Source of the DNA: Methanobacteriota archaeon
Lineage (GTDB): Archaea > Thermoplasmatota > Poseidoniia > Poseidoniales > Poseidoniaceae
Reading direction: 5' to 3'
Assembly: GCA_011525095.1 (NCBI GenBank)
Contig: WTIV01000086.1
Location: 7,669 to 16,888 of the forward strand
Length of the DNA stretch: 9,220 nucleotides
Shown here in pieces: positions 1 to 9,220 of the stretch (the stretch's first letter is position 1; the number at the start of each line of letters is the position of its first letter). The translations under genes and the position numbers were made by a program. Under the pieces are notes generated by a model. It saw only the letters and a program-made list of their open reading frames with translations. It did no database searches and was not told the DNA's origin.

Positions 1-50
1 CCTTCTTCTTCATCTGCAAGCTCGAGTACACGCTCAATGAGGTGTCGCAT
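1..50 (-). CDS. 5' end of an unidentified gene, cut by the window edge
   Basis: Only 16 codons are visible, reading MRHLIERVLELADEEE before the sequence ends. The ATG at 50-48 is the first possible start because an in-frame TGA lies two codons upstream. An ATG at 60-58 is in another frame and stops after eight codons. The fragment looks like an amphipathic helix with an acidic end, which is too little for a family call. It follows radA on the same strand with a 78-bp gap. An AT-rich TATA-like box (RC AAATTA, 73-78) is centred about 25 nt upstream of the ATG, so it may have its own leaderless promoter rather than depending on radA read-through. Confidence 0.5.
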   Translation of the reverse strand, partial: MRHLIERVLELADEEE

Positions 51-91
51 AGCGTCTCATCCTATTTGCACCTAATTTGAAGGTGCCGCCA

Positions 92-102
92 CCCCAATGG
101 GG
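92..102 (-). terminator. Small GC-rich hairpin 3' of radA, possible terminator or spacer structure
   Basis: CCCC AAT GGGG forms a perfect 4-bp stem in the gap between the radA stop and the next minus-strand start. Flanking GC-rich sequence (83-94, GGTG..CACC) offers a competing fold. No clear T-run follows on the minus strand, so a terminator role is only a guess. Confidence 0.25.
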
Positions 103-128
103 CGAGAAGGCGATTGTCTTACCCTTAT

Positions 129-1151
129 TCAGTCACGGAGACCGTCTTCACAGACTTGGTATACACATTCTCCATCTGGTAGGTTTGGAGAGTCGACTAG
201 GCGAGCGATTCTTCTTCCACCTTTTGCCTTTCTCAAGTACAGTCTGAATGTTGATGCGTGGGCTAGTACGTGGCCACCAATTGGCTTGGTTGGGTCTCCC
301 CACATTGCATCAGGCTTGCTCATAACCTGGTTGGTAACCAAGACTAGAGCGTTGTTAACATCAGCTAACTGCTTCAGATCCTTCAGGTGTCTGTTGAGTT
401 TTTGCTGACGGTTTGCAAGCATACCTCTTCCGACGAATTCAGCTCTGAAGTGGCTGGTCAGAGAATCTACGATAATCATCTTGACGTTGATTCCTCTACT
501 CATTCTTTTGATTTCTTCTGCAAGTAGCATTTGGTGTGCAGAGTTGTATGCACGTGCTACGTGAATTCTCTCTAGGACAGCCTCTGGGTCGAGACCATGG
601 CCACGTGCCATCTGAGTAATTCTCTCCGGTCTGAATGTATCTTCTGTATCGATGTAGAATACGTCTCCATCTAGTCCACCCTGCTCAATTGGCATAGTGC
701 AGTTCACTGCTAGTTGGTGACCGATTTGTGTCTTGCCTGAACCAAATTCTCCGTATACTTCTACAAGAGATTGAGTCTCAAATCCACCTGCTAGCAAATC
801 GTCGATTGACTGTACCATGCTGGATAACTTCTGAACTTCTCTCCTTCTTTCTAGAAGTGCAGTTCCTGATACGAATCCACCGATGTTTGCCATTTTCTTC
901 GCAGCTTGGATAATCTTTCCTGCAACTGCTTCACCTAGTTCTGCTTGTTCTGCTAGGTCAGGAGGGCTCATTACTGCGAGTGCTAGTAGTTCATCAAATC
1001 CGGCTTCACGTAGCTTTTCTGCTGTTGCTGGACCAACACCTGGAAGGTCTTCGATGCTGACCTCTGGCTCTTCTACTTCCTCCATTGTAACAACCTCTGT
1101 GTTAGGGGACTCTTCTTCTTTCTGCTTCTTCGACTTGCTCTTTGCTGCCAT
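129..1151 (-). CDS. radA: DNA repair and recombination protein RadA (archaeal Rad51/RecA homologue)
   Basis: This is the ATP-dependent strand-exchange recombinase that forms filaments on single-stranded DNA during homologous recombination. At 340 residues the length is normal for the family. In order, the protein shows a charged N-terminal tail (1-30), a helix-hairpin-helix (LPGVGPATAEKL, about 36-47) in the N-terminal DNA-binding domain, the polymerisation segment GGFVSG (91-96), and a Walker A motif GEFGSGKT (134-141). The DTEDTFRPERI motif follows with the catalytic Glu near 170, then Walker B MIIVD (225-229), loop L2 (about 275-297) and HASTFRLYLRK near the C terminus. There is no intein. 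The archaeal FxxA motif reads FxxG here, as I recall it does in haloarchaeal RadA. A TATA-like box lies about 25 nt upstream of the ATG with no Shine-Dalgarno, suggesting a leaderless transcript. The identification is secure. Confidence 0.97.
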   Translation of the reverse strand: MAAKSKSKKQKEEESPNTEVVTMEEVEEPEVSIEDLPGVGPATAEKLREAGFDELLALAVMSPPDLAEQAELGEAVAGKIIQAAKKMANIGGFVSGTALLERRREVQKLSSMVQSIDDLLAGGFETQSLVEVYGEFGSGKTQIGHQLAVNCTMPIEQGGLDGDVFYIDTEDTFRPERITQMARGHGLDPEAVLERIHVARAYNSAHQMLLAEEIKRMSRGINVKMIIVDSLTSHFRAEFVGRGMLANRQQKLNRHLKDLKQLADVNNALVLVTNQVMSKPDAMWGDPTKPIGGHVLAHASTFRLYLRKAKGGRRIARLVDSPNLPDGECVYQVCEDGLRD

Positions 1152-1170
1152 GATGTCTACTCACTAGCCT

Positions 1171-1180
1171 TAGTATATCA
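1171..1180 (-). promoter_or_regulatory. TATA-like box of the radA promoter
   Basis: On the minus strand TGATATACTA is centred about 25 nt before the radA ATG at 1151. That spacing fits an archaeal TATA box with transcription starting at or next to the start codon. No Shine-Dalgarno lies before the ATG. Inferred from position and base composition. Confidence 0.5.
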
Positions 1181-1232
1181 AAGAAAGAAGGTCTCACAAA
1201 CTAACACTGAAAGTGGAGATTATTCAATCCGT

Positions 1233-1250
1233 GTATCGTAAAAGCGATAC
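1233..1250. repeat. Hairpin: GTATCG / CGATAC inverted repeat
   Basis: GTATCG (1233-1238) and CGATAC (1245-1250) are perfect complements around a 6-nt A-rich loop, with a possible extra T-G wobble pair. It directly adjoins a second inverted repeat at 1249-1264. It lies 3' of the lipoprotein stop and about 55 bp upstream of the radA TATA-like box, so it may end the lipoprotein transcript or mark a binding site. Confidence 0.5.
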
Positions 1251-1264
1251 TGCAAGGTTGCAGT
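1249..1264. repeat. Near-perfect palindrome: ACTGCAA GG TTGCAGT
   Basis: The two 7-bp arms (1249-1255 and 1258-1264) are perfectly complementary, with only GG between them. A 2-nt loop is strained in RNA but suits a dimeric DNA-binding protein. It shares two bases with the hairpin at 1233-1250. It starts 17 bp beyond the lipoprotein stop on the minus strand. Confidence 0.5.
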
Positions 1265-1281
1265 TTACTTTCACTTTAGTT

Positions 1282-2097
1282 TCACTCTGTGCGAGGGTTC
1301 ACTGGATCTTCAGACCCTTCTGCATATGCAACTGTGACATCATTTTCGACATTTACAGGATCAGTGTTTGTTCCCTCCTGTGATACTTCAACATTGAGGG
1401 ACCAAACTCCTTCCATTGTGTCTCTTGTTGTGTAATCCCAAGTTTCTGAAGCGCCTGCTCCTATTGTTCCAGATTGGTCAGAAACAACTTCCTCAGATGG
1501 GTTAACAAGACTCCATGTTACGTCAGAACTTCCCCCTGGAGCCCAAGGTGGACCCGATGGGTTTTCTGCGGTAGAACTAACAGTAATTCTTTCTGGCAAG
1601 GGCTCTCCATCTTCACAATCTGGAGTAGCGTCGAAAGTCATCGTTGCAGAACCAGTGTTTGTTTCTGTCCATACAATGTGCATGTCAACCCTAACACTGA
1701 CTTCAATATCGTGTGAGTTCCCTTGTTCATCTTCGGCAGACAGTGTGATTTCAAAAACTCCGTGAGTCATCCAAGTGTAGGATATTACAGCGTTATCATT
1801 TGGATCCGCCTCAATAGGGGTCGATCCGTCATCTGGGTCGAGTATAATTTTGGTGATTGCGCCATCATCTGAAGTTGTATCGGCGAAATCGAATGATAAC
1901 TCTACACCTGTGGTTGGCCCTTGCTGACCATTGTTCACTGAACTTTCAATGGTGCCAGATGTTGAGTCGTAGAATACCACCAAATTAATTGGTCCAGAGT
2001 ATTCTCCATCATCTTCATCATCTCCTCCAATGCAGCCAGCAAGGCTAGCGCTAAGTAAAGTCAGAGTAACGGCCATTAGACGGAAATTCGTCTTCAT
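1282..2097 (-). CDS. Secreted lipoprotein with PKD-like and beta-sandwich domains, function unknown
   Basis: The 271-residue product begins with a lipoprotein signal peptide: a short basic n-region, a hydrophobic core (about 7-19) and the lipobox LAGC with Cys22 as the likely lipidated residue. An acidic Gly/Asp/Glu linker (23-34) follows, so the mature protein should be tethered to the outer face of the membrane. The region around 65-140 resembles a PKD/Ig-like beta-sandwich (DP(D/N)D turns, then a GVFEITLSAEDEQGNSHDIEV strand pattern, quoted here in part). The remaining C-terminal part looks like another all-beta domain and is rich in Ser, Thr, Glu and Asp. No catalytic motif is visible. 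Substrate binding, adhesion or a transporter-associated role are all possible. The ATG at 2097 is chosen because the signal peptide begins exactly there. Confidence 0.85.
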   Translation of the reverse strand: MKTNFRLMAVTLTLLSASLAGCIGGDDEDDGEYSGPINLVVFYDSTSGTIESSVNNGQQGPTTGVELSFDFADTTSDDGAITKIILDPDDGSTPIEADPNDNAVISYTWMTHGVFEITLSAEDEQGNSHDIEVSVRVDMHIVWTETNTGSATMTFDATPDCEDGEPLPERITVSSTAENPSGPPWAPGGSSDVTWSLVNPSEEVVSDQSGTIGAGASETWDYTTRDTMEGVWSLNVEVSQEGTNTDPVNVENDVTVAYAEGSEDPVNPRTE

Positions 2098-2114
2098 CGG
2101 TTAACCCTAAGGGG

Positions 2115-2123
2115 TACTTATCC
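2115..2123 (-). promoter_or_regulatory. Possible TATA-like box of the lipoprotein gene
   Basis: GGATAAGTA on the minus strand is centred about 22 nt upstream of the ATG at 2097. This is slightly closer than expected for a leaderless archaeal promoter. A small inverted repeat (ACCC TAAG GGGT, 2104-2115) lies between it and the start codon. Weak evidence. Confidence 0.3.
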
Positions 2124-2197
2124 AAAAACCTCCCGTTATTTCAAAGCAAAATTAGGTCGGTGGGTTCAAGAATAGAGACCATCGCCGTCGGGTTAAC

Positions 2198-2275
2198 AGC
2201 GGGATAGGTTAGCTTGGTTAGACCGACGGGCTCATAACCCGTAGATCGATGGTTCAAATCCATCTCCCGCTACCA
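2198..2275 (+). tRNA. Initiator tRNA-Met (CAT anticodon), CCA encoded
   Basis: The full cloverleaf folds by eye. The acceptor AGCGGGA (2198-2204) pairs with TCCCGCT (2265-2271) over seven perfect pairs, including A1-U72. The D arm closes with GGTT/GACC. The anticodon stem ACGGG/CCCGT (2226-2230, 2238-2242) surrounds loop CTCATAA with CAT at 2233-2235. A 5-nt variable loop and the T arm GATGG-TTCAAAT-CCATC (2248-2264) follow, then discriminator A and encoded CCA. The A1-U72 pair and the three stacked G-C pairs at the base of the anticodon loop identify the archaeal initiator rather than the elongator methionine tRNA. There is no intron. The gene runs head-on into the TPR-like gene, leaving 9 bp. 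Confidence 0.96.
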
Positions 2276-2284
2276 ATTATAGAC

Positions 2285-2980
2285 TCAATTCGTGCTGTAC
2301 GTGTGGTAATCATGCGTTGGAACAAGAGAATCAACAGCGGCTTGCAGTCTAGCGTTCGCAGCCTGTTCGCCAGCCATAATCGCAGATATTTGACGCTCGA
2401 TATCCGTCTGTACCTCGCCTCCTAAAACCGCACCAATTCTTCTGGCATCAGCAGCGGGCCTTCCTTCGATTTCTAGGATGTAAGTACCATTTCTGCTGAT
2501 CACTGGGCCTGCTAAGGGGTATAATCTCGCTAATGTTTTCACGTATCCACACTGTTCTGCAACGTCTAGTGCAGCCGCCAGATGCCCTGGTTGTAGTTTT
2601 TCACATTTGGAAAAAGCCTTCTTTGCTGCACCTTTTTTTCCAGAATTTGCGTGAATAAAACCTGCGAGATGGTAATCAGCAGCGGCAGTAACAAGGTCGT
2701 GTCCTACTGCTTTCCCGTGCTTATTTCGATGCTTGTGAAGTAGCCCAATTGTAATTCTTGCACGCTTGTATTTTTGCCGGCTATTCAAAACTCCAGCAAG
2801 GATTCTCAAACCCTTCACAAGTATTCCTTGCGTGTCATCAGCCCTGTCCTTTTGAGCCATCAATTGGTCTACTAAAGCCGAGGCCATCACTTCTGCTCGC
2901 TCGCCTCGCCCCTCTCTGTAATACGCCTCAAGTTGGGCGATTGCTTGCTCTGGGTCAGCGGCGCCAAACATGAATCTCAT
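2285..2980 (-). CDS. TPR-like alpha-helical repeat protein, function unknown
   Basis: I do not recognise the family of this 231-residue product. It is almost entirely helical, with no signal peptide or membrane segment, so it should be cytoplasmic. The segment at about 97-140 reads like a tetratricopeptide repeat (AADYHLAGFIHANSG, then KKAFSKCEKLQPGHLAAAL). The pattern at about 52-82 looks like a degenerate repeat, and the N terminus begins with a similar helix pair. The stretch at 68-92 is very basic (Arg, Lys, His), which could contact RNA or an acidic partner. TPR folds usually act as protein-binding scaffolds. The ATG at 2980 is used; Met4 (2971) is an alternative. It is divergent from the AK6-like gene across a 50-bp gap, which hints at shared regulation but does not prove it. 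Confidence 0.8.
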   Translation of the reverse strand: MRFMFGAADPEQAIAQLEAYYREGRGERAEVMASALVDQLMAQKDRADDTQGILVKGLRILAGVLNSRQKYKRARITIGLLHKHRNKHGKAVGHDLVTAAADYHLAGFIHANSGKKGAAKKAFSKCEKLQPGHLAAALDVAEQCGYVKTLARLYPLAGPVISRNGTYILEIEGRPAADARRIGAVLGGEVQTDIERQISAIMAGEQAANARLQAAVDSLVPTHDYHTYSTN

Positions 2981-3000
2981 TCGCCTAATTGAGGCATGAT

Positions 3001-3007
3001 GTTTAAC
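3001..3007. promoter_or_regulatory. Palindromic GTTTAAC box, candidate shared TATA element for two divergent genes
   Basis: GTTTAAC reads almost the same on both strands (GTTAAAC). Its centre at 3004 is 24 nt from the TPR-gene ATG (2980) and 27 nt from the preferred kinase ATG (3031). Both distances fit archaeal leaderless promoters, and neither start codon has a Shine-Dalgarno. It is the most suitable AT-rich box for both genes in this gap, although CTAATT (2985-2990) is also AT-rich. Inferred. Confidence 0.4.
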
Positions 3008-3030
3008 ACTTGGCCACTACAGCACTTCCT

Positions 3031-3519
3031 ATGGAAGAGTCGGGGGTGCGCTCAATTGGAGTAATCGGCACACCTGGATGTGGAAAAACCACATTGTGTT
3101 CTGAGTTAGGACTGCCAGTCATTTCGATGAGGGATTATGCTGAGGAGAATAATTGCCTTGGTGAAATTGGCAAAGACGGAGCAGCAGAAATCGATGTCGA
3201 GAAGTTATCGGCCACTTGGATAAATCCGGCTAAACTAACACTACTGGATGGGCATCTTGCACACTACATTCCAGTAGATGCTCTAATTGTCGTTAGATGT
3301 GACCCTAACGTGTTGAGAGCTAGACTCATAGATAGAGGGTATTCTGAAGAGAAAATTCGCGCTAATGTTGAGGTAGAAATGCTTGGAGGGCCATGGAACG
3401 ACCTCCTTGATGATGTTAGGCCAATTTACGAAGGAACGGACGTCGAAGCATGGATTTCATCAGGTTGCCCACATCATACAACTCCTGATATGGCAATAGA
3501 TTGGCTTTGTGAACCATAA
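3031..3519 (+). CDS. AK6/Fap7-family adenylate kinase-like NTPase
   Basis: The family is a small P-loop nucleotide kinase/ATPase. Its eukaryotic and archaeal members have broad NMP kinase activity and act in late small-subunit ribosome maturation. From the ATG at 3031 the product has 162 residues, close to the usual size. Visible features are the P-loop GTPGCGKTT (13-21), a Walker B-like LLDGHLAHY with Asp73/His75, the strand ALIVVRCDP (84-92), and the family signature RGYSEEKIRANVEVE (102-116). A TTG at 3010 would add seven residues, but the ATG is preferred because it begins just before the P-loop domain and sits 27 nt after the GTTTAAC box. The next gene starts 33 bp downstream on the same strand, so co-transcription is likely. 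Whether this protein works mainly as a kinase or in ribosome assembly cannot be told from sequence. Confidence 0.88.
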   Translation: MEESGVRSIGVIGTPGCGKTTLCSELGLPVISMRDYAEENNCLGEIGKDGAAEIDVEKLSATWINPAKLTLLDGHLAHYIPVDALIVVRCDPNVLRARLIDRGYSEEKIRANVEVEMLGGPWNDLLDDVRPIYEGTDVEAWISSGCPHHTTPDMAIDWLCEP

Positions 3520-3552
3520 GTAACAAAGACGGTAAACGTCCGAGCATAGACC

Positions 3553-4254
3553 ATGGCGCTAGAAAAGGGTCGCAATTTGTTCAAGCAGTTGAGCGAACCC
3601 CTTGTGTCGAAATTAGAGGGTGTTAATCCTGCAACCCTAACTTGGCTAACCCTTCCGACCGGCCTAGCTTCAGCGTGGCTAATGATGAATGCAGGGGCGG
3701 GTCAAGAAGGAGCACTGATGTTCGTTGGAGCGGCAGTTTTGATGGCTACTGCAATGGCTTTAGATGGCCTTGATGGTAACTTAGCAAGAGCAACAGGTCA
3801 GGTTACGAGATGGGGAGATTATCTCGACCACACCCTCGATAGAGTCCTAGACGTTGTTTGGGTTCTCGCACTTGGATACAACATGGTTTGGTTTGGTCAT
3901 GCAGAATTAGCCTGGGCCGCTGCTATGTTTGCAATGTTTGGCTCCTATTTAGGGACTCAAGCACAGGCGGTAGCAGGTAGCAGGAATTACGGCGGATTTA
4001 GCCGTGCAGATAGAATGGTTCTCACCTTCGCGGCACTCCTAGGTGCTGCGATTATGGCCTACATGGATTACGGTTCTTGGGGTGAGTGGAATAATATCGA
4101 AATCAATCCAATTTCTTTGATTATTGCAATTTCTGGACTTGGCGGAATTTACACATTCGTTGTTAGATTTTTCAAAGCAAAGGCAGATTTGCAAGCTCTA
4201 GACAAAACCAAGCCTCTATCAACTCCGAAGGGTAAAGAAAATACTGATGAATGA
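3553..4254 (+). CDS. CDP-alcohol phosphatidyltransferase family membrane enzyme
   Basis: This integral membrane enzyme transfers a lipid-phosphate from a CDP-activated lipid (in archaea CDP-archaeol) to an alcohol such as inositol phosphate, glycerol phosphate or serine. The complete catalytic signature is present: Asp71, Asp74, Gly75, Ala78, Arg79, Gly88, Asp92 and Asp96, matching DxxDGxxARx8GxxxDxxxD, whose aspartates bind divalent metal and the CDP moiety. The N terminus carries the usual NPATLTWLTLP element. About six hydrophobic segments are visible (roughly 31-46, 54-70, 99-115, 118-135, 154-172, 186-204). The RADR motif (151-154) recalls the archaetidylinositol-phosphate synthase group, but the acceptor cannot be fixed. 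At 233 residues it is a little long because of a charged cytosolic tail after 205. The ATG at 3553 follows the kinase gene closely. Confidence 0.92.
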   Translation: MALEKGRNLFKQLSEPLVSKLEGVNPATLTWLTLPTGLASAWLMMNAGAGQEGALMFVGAAVLMATAMALDGLDGNLARATGQVTRWGDYLDHTLDRVLDVVWVLALGYNMVWFGHAELAWAAAMFAMFGSYLGTQAQAVAGSRNYGGFSRADRMVLTFAALLGAAIMAYMDYGSWGEWNNIEINPISLIIAISGLGGIYTFVVRFFKAKADLQALDKTKPLSTPKGKENTDE

Positions 4255-4304
4255 TTGTTCTTTCACCGAAGGCCATGAAAACGCCCAAACTAAGCGTGGT
4301 TTAC

Positions 4305-4319
4305 ACCGCCTACGGCGGT
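4305..4319. repeat. Perfect hairpin ACCGCC TAC GGCGGT before the surface-protein gene
   Basis: A 6-bp fully complementary stem with a 3-nt loop lies between the phosphatidyltransferase stop (4254) and the likely start of the surface protein (4355). No T-run follows at once. It could be a transcriptional attenuator or terminator, an mRNA structure, or one copy of an interspersed palindromic repeat. Confidence 0.45.
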
Positions 4320-4324
4320 ACTCT

Positions 4325-4330
4325 CATAAC
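4325..4330 (+). promoter_or_regulatory. Weak TATA-like box for the surface-protein gene
   Basis: CATAAC is centred about 27 nt before the ATG at 4355, the start that places a signal peptide at the N terminus. The spacing suits a leaderless promoter, but the box is poor. It supports 4355 over 4247 only weakly. Confidence 0.25.
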
Positions 4331-4354
4331 CGAATCACAGAAAGCGTAGAAGTG

Positions 4355-7564
<3,210 letters not shown>

Positions 7565-7602
7565 TTTCTATCGCGGAGTCAGAAACTCCCAAAATAGGCG
7601 TA

Positions 7603-8691
7603 TTGCAATCATTTAGTCCGTTTGAGAACAAACTCAATTGGTTGCTTATTGCTGTACCAATTACCGTATATTTCTCAATGATTGCTCACGATGCAGGAAT
7701 GAGTTTCTTCTTCTCAATGATTGCAATAATGCCGTTAGCATTGTTGATGGGTCATGCAACCGAAGAGATTGCGCTCAGAACAAGCGAATCGCTCGGTGGT
7801 CTGCTCAACGCTACTTTCGGTAATGCAGTTGAAATCATAATTGCAAGTTTAGCAATTTACACAGCAGCAACGAACGCTGACCAAGCAGAGACGATGATTA
7901 CAGTTGTCCAAGCAAGCCTAGTTGGAAGTATTCTAGGTAATTTGTTACTGGTTCTCGGTCTTTCCCTACTTTGGGGTGGAATCAACCATAGGAAGCAGGA
8001 ATTCAATCAAAAGGCTCAGAGTATGAGCGGTTCTCTTTTACTAATTGCAGTTCTTGCAATGATGATACCTGCAGCAGTAAATATCGGTGGAGGAGGATTT
8101 GATAGTATAGTCAAGTTGTCTCGATACGCTGCAGTAGTTCTGTTGATTATCTATGGTCTAGCACTTTTCTTCCAATTGAAAACCCACGCTCACATCTTTG
8201 CTTCAGACGAATCTGCTCACCATGAAGAGCCAAAAATGACGAACAAAGACGCTTGGACTCTGCTGATTCTTGCTACAATTCTAGTTGGTTGGATGGCAGA
8301 AATTCTGGTTCACTCAATAGACTCAGCAGCGACCGAATTGAAATTGCCCACCCTCTTTATCGGTGTTATTTTGCTGCCGTTCTTCGGTAATGCAGCAGAG
8401 CACTTCACGGCAGTAATTGTTGCGGGCAAAGACAAGATGGATCTATCGCTTGCAATAGCAATCGGTTCAAGTGTTCAAATCGCAGTATTCGTTGCTCCAT
8501 TGATGGTAGTCCTTGCTTGGGTTATGGGCGTTGACCTATCACTTGAGTTCGGCCCTCTTGAGACCGCAGCAACTTTCCTATCGGTTCTTGTAGCGAATTC
8601 TATTCTAAGAGATGGCACAACGAATTGGCTAGAAGGCGCAATGCTTCTAGCATGTTACGTGATTCTTGGATTGAGTTTCTGGATGATGTGA
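7603..8691 (+). CDS. Ca2+/H+ antiporter, CaCA superfamily (CAX/ChaA type)
   Basis: This membrane antiporter exports Ca2+ (or another cation) in exchange for H+. The 362-residue product is mostly hydrophobic, with about eleven TM segments and both signature repeats. The first is GGLLNATFGNAVEIII (65-80, Glu77) and the second is LPFFGNAAEHFTAVIV (258-273, Glu266). The two acidic residues are the expected ion-binding pair. The order and spacing match bacterial ChaA and plant-type CAX proteins, including SILGNLLLVLGLS after repeat one and GSSVQIAVFVAPL after repeat two. A His- and acid-rich loop (195-210) separates the two halves. The start is TTG at 7603. The first ATG (7678, Met26) would remove the first TM segment (LNWLLIAVPITVY), so TTG or an earlier non-ATG codon is favoured. 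It begins 38 bp after the surface-protein stop and has no clear promoter of its own. Confidence 0.93.
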   Translation: MQSFSPFENKLNWLLIAVPITVYFSMIAHDAGMSFFFSMIAIMPLALLMGHATEEIALRTSESLGGLLNATFGNAVEIIIASLAIYTAATNADQAETMITVVQASLVGSILGNLLLVLGLSLLWGGINHRKQEFNQKAQSMSGSLLLIAVLAMMIPAAVNIGGGGFDSIVKLSRYAAVVLLIIYGLALFFQLKTHAHIFASDESAHHEEPKMTNKDAWTLLILATILVGWMAEILVHSIDSAATELKLPTLFIGVILLPFFGNAAEHFTAVIVAGKDKMDLSLAIAIGSSVQIAVFVAPLMVVLAWVMGVDLSLEFGPLETAATFLSVLVANSILRDGTTNWLEGAMLLACYVILGLSFWMM

Positions 8692-8753
8692 GTAGACACT
8701 AAACATCCAAAAGCAACAAAAACGATTGTAACCTATTTCATAATGGGATAGAC

Positions 8754-9220
8754 ATGGATGTCAGTGGCGAATTCTGGAGTCGCTTTGACATATGGGCAGG
8801 TCCCACATTCGGTGTAATCCTGTTGTGCGTTGGTGCTTTCCTAATGTTCAGGGGTGCCACCAAAATCAAGATTCTTTCTTTCCTTACAGGCTGTGCAATA
8901 GGTCAACTGAGTGCAACAATTCTTTGGGATGAAATAGGCGCATTCACAACATTATCAGAGGGAGACTTTACTTTAGCAGCCACCGTCTTCTGTGGTTTGG
9001 TAATGTCCATGGTGGTACGCTTGATGTCATTGGCCGTAACTGGTTATATTTCCTTGCAGACTATGCTTTGGATAGTTTCTATGCTTGAGGCAAATGGGTA
9101 TGATGTAGGCACTGAATTAGTTGGTGGAATTTTAGTTGGAGTTTCCTTCATCATTAACAGATACATGCGCAAGAATCTGTACTTGTTTGGCTCAGCAGCT
9201 CTAGGCTCTCTTATGGTCAT
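8754..9220 (+). CDS. N-terminal part of a multi-pass membrane protein, TMEM198/DUF4203-like by pattern
   Basis: The visible 155 codons run off the right edge. After a short polar start (MDVSGEFWSRFDIW) come five or so hydrophobic segments, near 16-32, 40-57, 74-98, 99-110 and 121-134, with small residues (Gly, Ala, Ser) at helix contacts. The repeated pattern VGAFLMFRG...FLTGCAIGQ recalls the Gly-rich TM198-like (DUF4203) domain. That is pattern recognition from memory and is uncertain. The ATG at 8754 is preferred because an ATG at 8743 meets a stop after two codons. It lies 62 bp after the antiporter on the same strand. The gap contains no convincing TATA box, so operon read-through is possible. 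No function can be assigned. Confidence 0.7.
   Translation, partial: MDVSGEFWSRFDIWAGPTFGVILLCVGAFLMFRGATKIKILSFLTGCAIGQLSATILWDEIGAFTTLSEGDFTLAATVFCGLVMSMVVRLMSLAVTGYISLQTMLWIVSMLEANGYDVGTELVGGILVGVSFIINRYMRKNLYLFGSAALGSLMV

Noticed and set aside
402..430. RadA polymerisation motif FxxA replaced by FxxG, as a possible functional oddity (the motif itself maps near 864-875)
   Set aside because: From memory, haloarchaeal RadA also has Gly at this position (GGFETG...), so it appears to be normal variation within the family.
883..1167. Plus-strand open frame antisense to the radA 5' end, Ser-rich product
   Set aside because: It lies wholly opposite the N-terminal coding part of radA, has no promoter or start signal, and its composition is the complement of Glu/Lys/Ala codons.
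2155..2185. Second tRNA or tRNA remnant (GGGTTCAAGAA resembles a T loop)
   Set aside because: The flanks do not pair as a T stem and no acceptor or anticodon arm can be built.

Overview
The window looks like a piece of a planktonic Thermoplasmatota genome, most likely Marine Group II/III (Poseidoniales-like). This is inferred from gene content and style, not from a database match. The archaeal evidence is a RadA recombinase, an initiator tRNA with the archaeal A1-U72 pair and an encoded CCA, an AK6/Fap7-type kinase, TATA-like boxes about 25 nt ahead of several start codons with no Shine-Dalgarno (leaderless style), and large secreted proteins of stacked beta-sandwich domains.

Layout. Positions 1-2097 are read on the minus strand: the first 16 codons of an unidentified gene (leaving the left edge), radA (129-1151), a 130-bp gap with two back-to-back hairpins, and a secreted lipoprotein (1282-2097). 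The initiator tRNA-Met (2198-2275, plus strand) follows. It runs head-on into a minus-strand TPR-like gene (2285-2980). A 50-bp divergent gap separates that gene from a plus-strand run that fills the rest of the window. The run contains an AK6/Fap7-like kinase, a CDP-alcohol phosphatidyltransferase, a roughly 1,069-residue single-pass surface protein, a CaCA-family Ca2+/H+ antiporter, and the start of a multi-pass membrane protein cut by the right edge.

How the genes relate. The left part holds information-processing genes (RadA, initiator tRNA, and perhaps ribosome maturation via AK6/Fap7). The right part is envelope-related: phospholipid head-group transfer, a large glycosylatable surface protein, a cation antiporter and another membrane protein. 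I see no mobile element, CRISPR array, integrase or defence island, and there is no gene-free stretch above 300 bp. The most unusual object is the surface protein. It has five Tyr-x-x-x-Arg-marked FnIII-like repeats and a cytoplasmic tail of alternating acidic and basic blocks, including 21 consecutive acidic residues followed by a 23-residue strongly basic end. It lies immediately upstream of the antiporter.
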